This document shows, piece by piece, positions 6,495-6,983 of a stretch of DNA of 6,983 nt. The stretch comes from Bacteroidota bacterium (GTDB lineage: Bacteria; Bacteroidota; Bacteroidia; CAMBQF01). The notes below the pieces were generated by a model, which searched no databases, was not told the DNA's origin, and saw only the letters and a program-made list of their open reading frames with translations. The translations under genes were made by a program, and so were the position numbers. The DNA is taken from the NCBI GenBank assembly GCA_027483285.1, contig JAIXUZ010000128.1, forward strand, positions 1 to 6,983, in the 5' to 3' direction. How positions within the stretch are numbered: the stretch's first letter is position 1; every line of letters starts with the position of its first letter.

Positions 6495-6983
6495 TTAGTA
6501 TTCCCTTTCGAAAGCACCCATATCAGGGGCAGAACCTATAACACGGTTTATGGTGCCAGTGTTGTCTGTAATGATAGGCGGGTTGTTATTGGTGATGTTT
6601 ACATCACCAGCATCCTGGGCTACGGTTAATGTATCTAAACGGTAATCGTTTTCAAACGTTGACTTAAAATCGAGCGAAGGAAAAGGGTTTTTAATGATGT
6701 TGACAAAAACACTTGGAATATTGGTATCAAACTCAGGGTCTATCTTAATCAGCGATTTTTCGAATAGCAGGTTAGGAGTTGGGCCCGAGTTTACAAGGTC
6801 GAATCCAATCTCACTATCAATATTACCGTAGATGATAGAGTTTTGGAAATGGGCAGTTAAAGCGTAAGGGGTAATAGATGTGCCGTCATCAGAATAGTTG
6901 TTTAACAGCAGGGTAGGGGTTTGGCGAGCTGTGTTTCCACCCCAATAGTTGGCAAAGGTGCAATGGCGGAAATTGTAAGTACC
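6495..6983 (-). CDS. C-terminal part of a right-handed parallel beta-helix (choice-of-anchor Q-like) surface protein
   Basis: The reading frame is open from the window edge (6983) down to a TAA at 6495, giving the last 162 residues; the start lies off the window. The visible start, GTYNFRHCTFANYW, is a beta-helix coil of the kind found in pectate-lyase-like, right-handed helix proteins. SIIYGN is another coil with its Asn/Gly turn. The end, RVIGSAPDMGAFEREY, is the characteristic terminus (G.APDiGAyE.) of choice-of-anchor Q/beta-helix proteins of Bacteroidota. No T9SS sorting domain follows, so such proteins are usually lipoproteins or held by an N-terminal feature, which cannot be seen here. 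Function is unknown; a polysaccharide-binding or adhesive surface role is family-level inference. The deiminase is next downstream on the same strand, 86 bp away, with its own probable promoter and no hairpin terminator between them, so some read-through is possible. Confidence 0.85.
   Translation of the reverse strand, partial: GTYNFRHCTFANYWGGNTARQTPTLLLNNYSDDGTSITPYALTAHFQNSIIYGNIDSEIGFDLVNSGPTPNLLFEKSLIKIDPEFDTNIPSVFVNIIKNPFPSLDFKSTFENDYRLDTLTVAQDAGDVNITNNNPPIITDNTGTINRVIGSAPDMGAFEREY

Noticed and set aside
1..6983. CRISPR arrays, tRNA/rRNA, transposases, integrases, toxin-antitoxin or defence genes.
   Set aside because: I looked on both strands and saw no spaced direct repeats, cloverleaf-like genes, terminal inverted repeats or matching protein motifs.

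Overview
The window looks like chromosomal DNA from a member of the Bacteroidota (Cytophaga/Chitinophaga/Sphingobacteria-like; exact family not resolvable). Three things point there. A secreted protein carries a C-terminal type IX secretion (T9SS) sorting domain. Start codons lack Shine-Dalgarno sequences and have A/T-rich leaders. Two upstream regions match the Bacteroidota promoter form TTG(-33)/TAnnTTTG(-7). All seven genes read as intact in the standard code; two run off the window edges.

Layout. The minus strand from 3361 down to 1 carries, in transcription order, a short-chain dehydrogenase/reductase (SDR), a small acidic protein of unknown function, shikimate kinase (aroK), and a secreted M43-type metalloprotease with a PKD domain whose 3' end lies off the window. 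Gaps of 36 and about 50 bp suggest that the first three form one unit. The protease has its own well-formed promoter, whose -33 element is the last sense codon of aroK. On the plus strand, divergent from the SDR, is an NADP-type zinc alcohol/aldehyde dehydrogenase (3489-4532). It converges on a minus-strand secreted arginine deiminase resembling Porphyromonas peptidylarginine deiminase (PPAD) (4651-6408). Upstream of that, the last 162 residues of a right-handed beta-helix surface protein occupy 6495-6983.

How the genes relate. Three products (M43 protease, deiminase, beta-helix protein) act outside the cytoplasm and reflect the large exported repertoire typical of the phylum. The SDR, dehydrogenase and shikimate kinase are housekeeping-type cytosolic enzymes. 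I see no evidence that the seven genes form one pathway, and no mobile element, CRISPR array, tRNA or rRNA.

Two points merit attention. First, the deiminase keeps the catalytic Cys and His/Asp residues and an Arg-Pro-Arg that appears to match the PPAD Arg pair reading a substrate's C-terminal carboxylate, and it has the same signal-deiminase-Ig-like-CTD layout. Second, the 118-bp convergent gap between dehydrogenase and deiminase holds a perfect 19-bp bidirectional terminator hairpin. It is flanked on both sides by degenerate 7-bp AGTTNNN tandem repeats, in opposite orientations, each run beginning inside the TAG stop codon of the adjacent gene.
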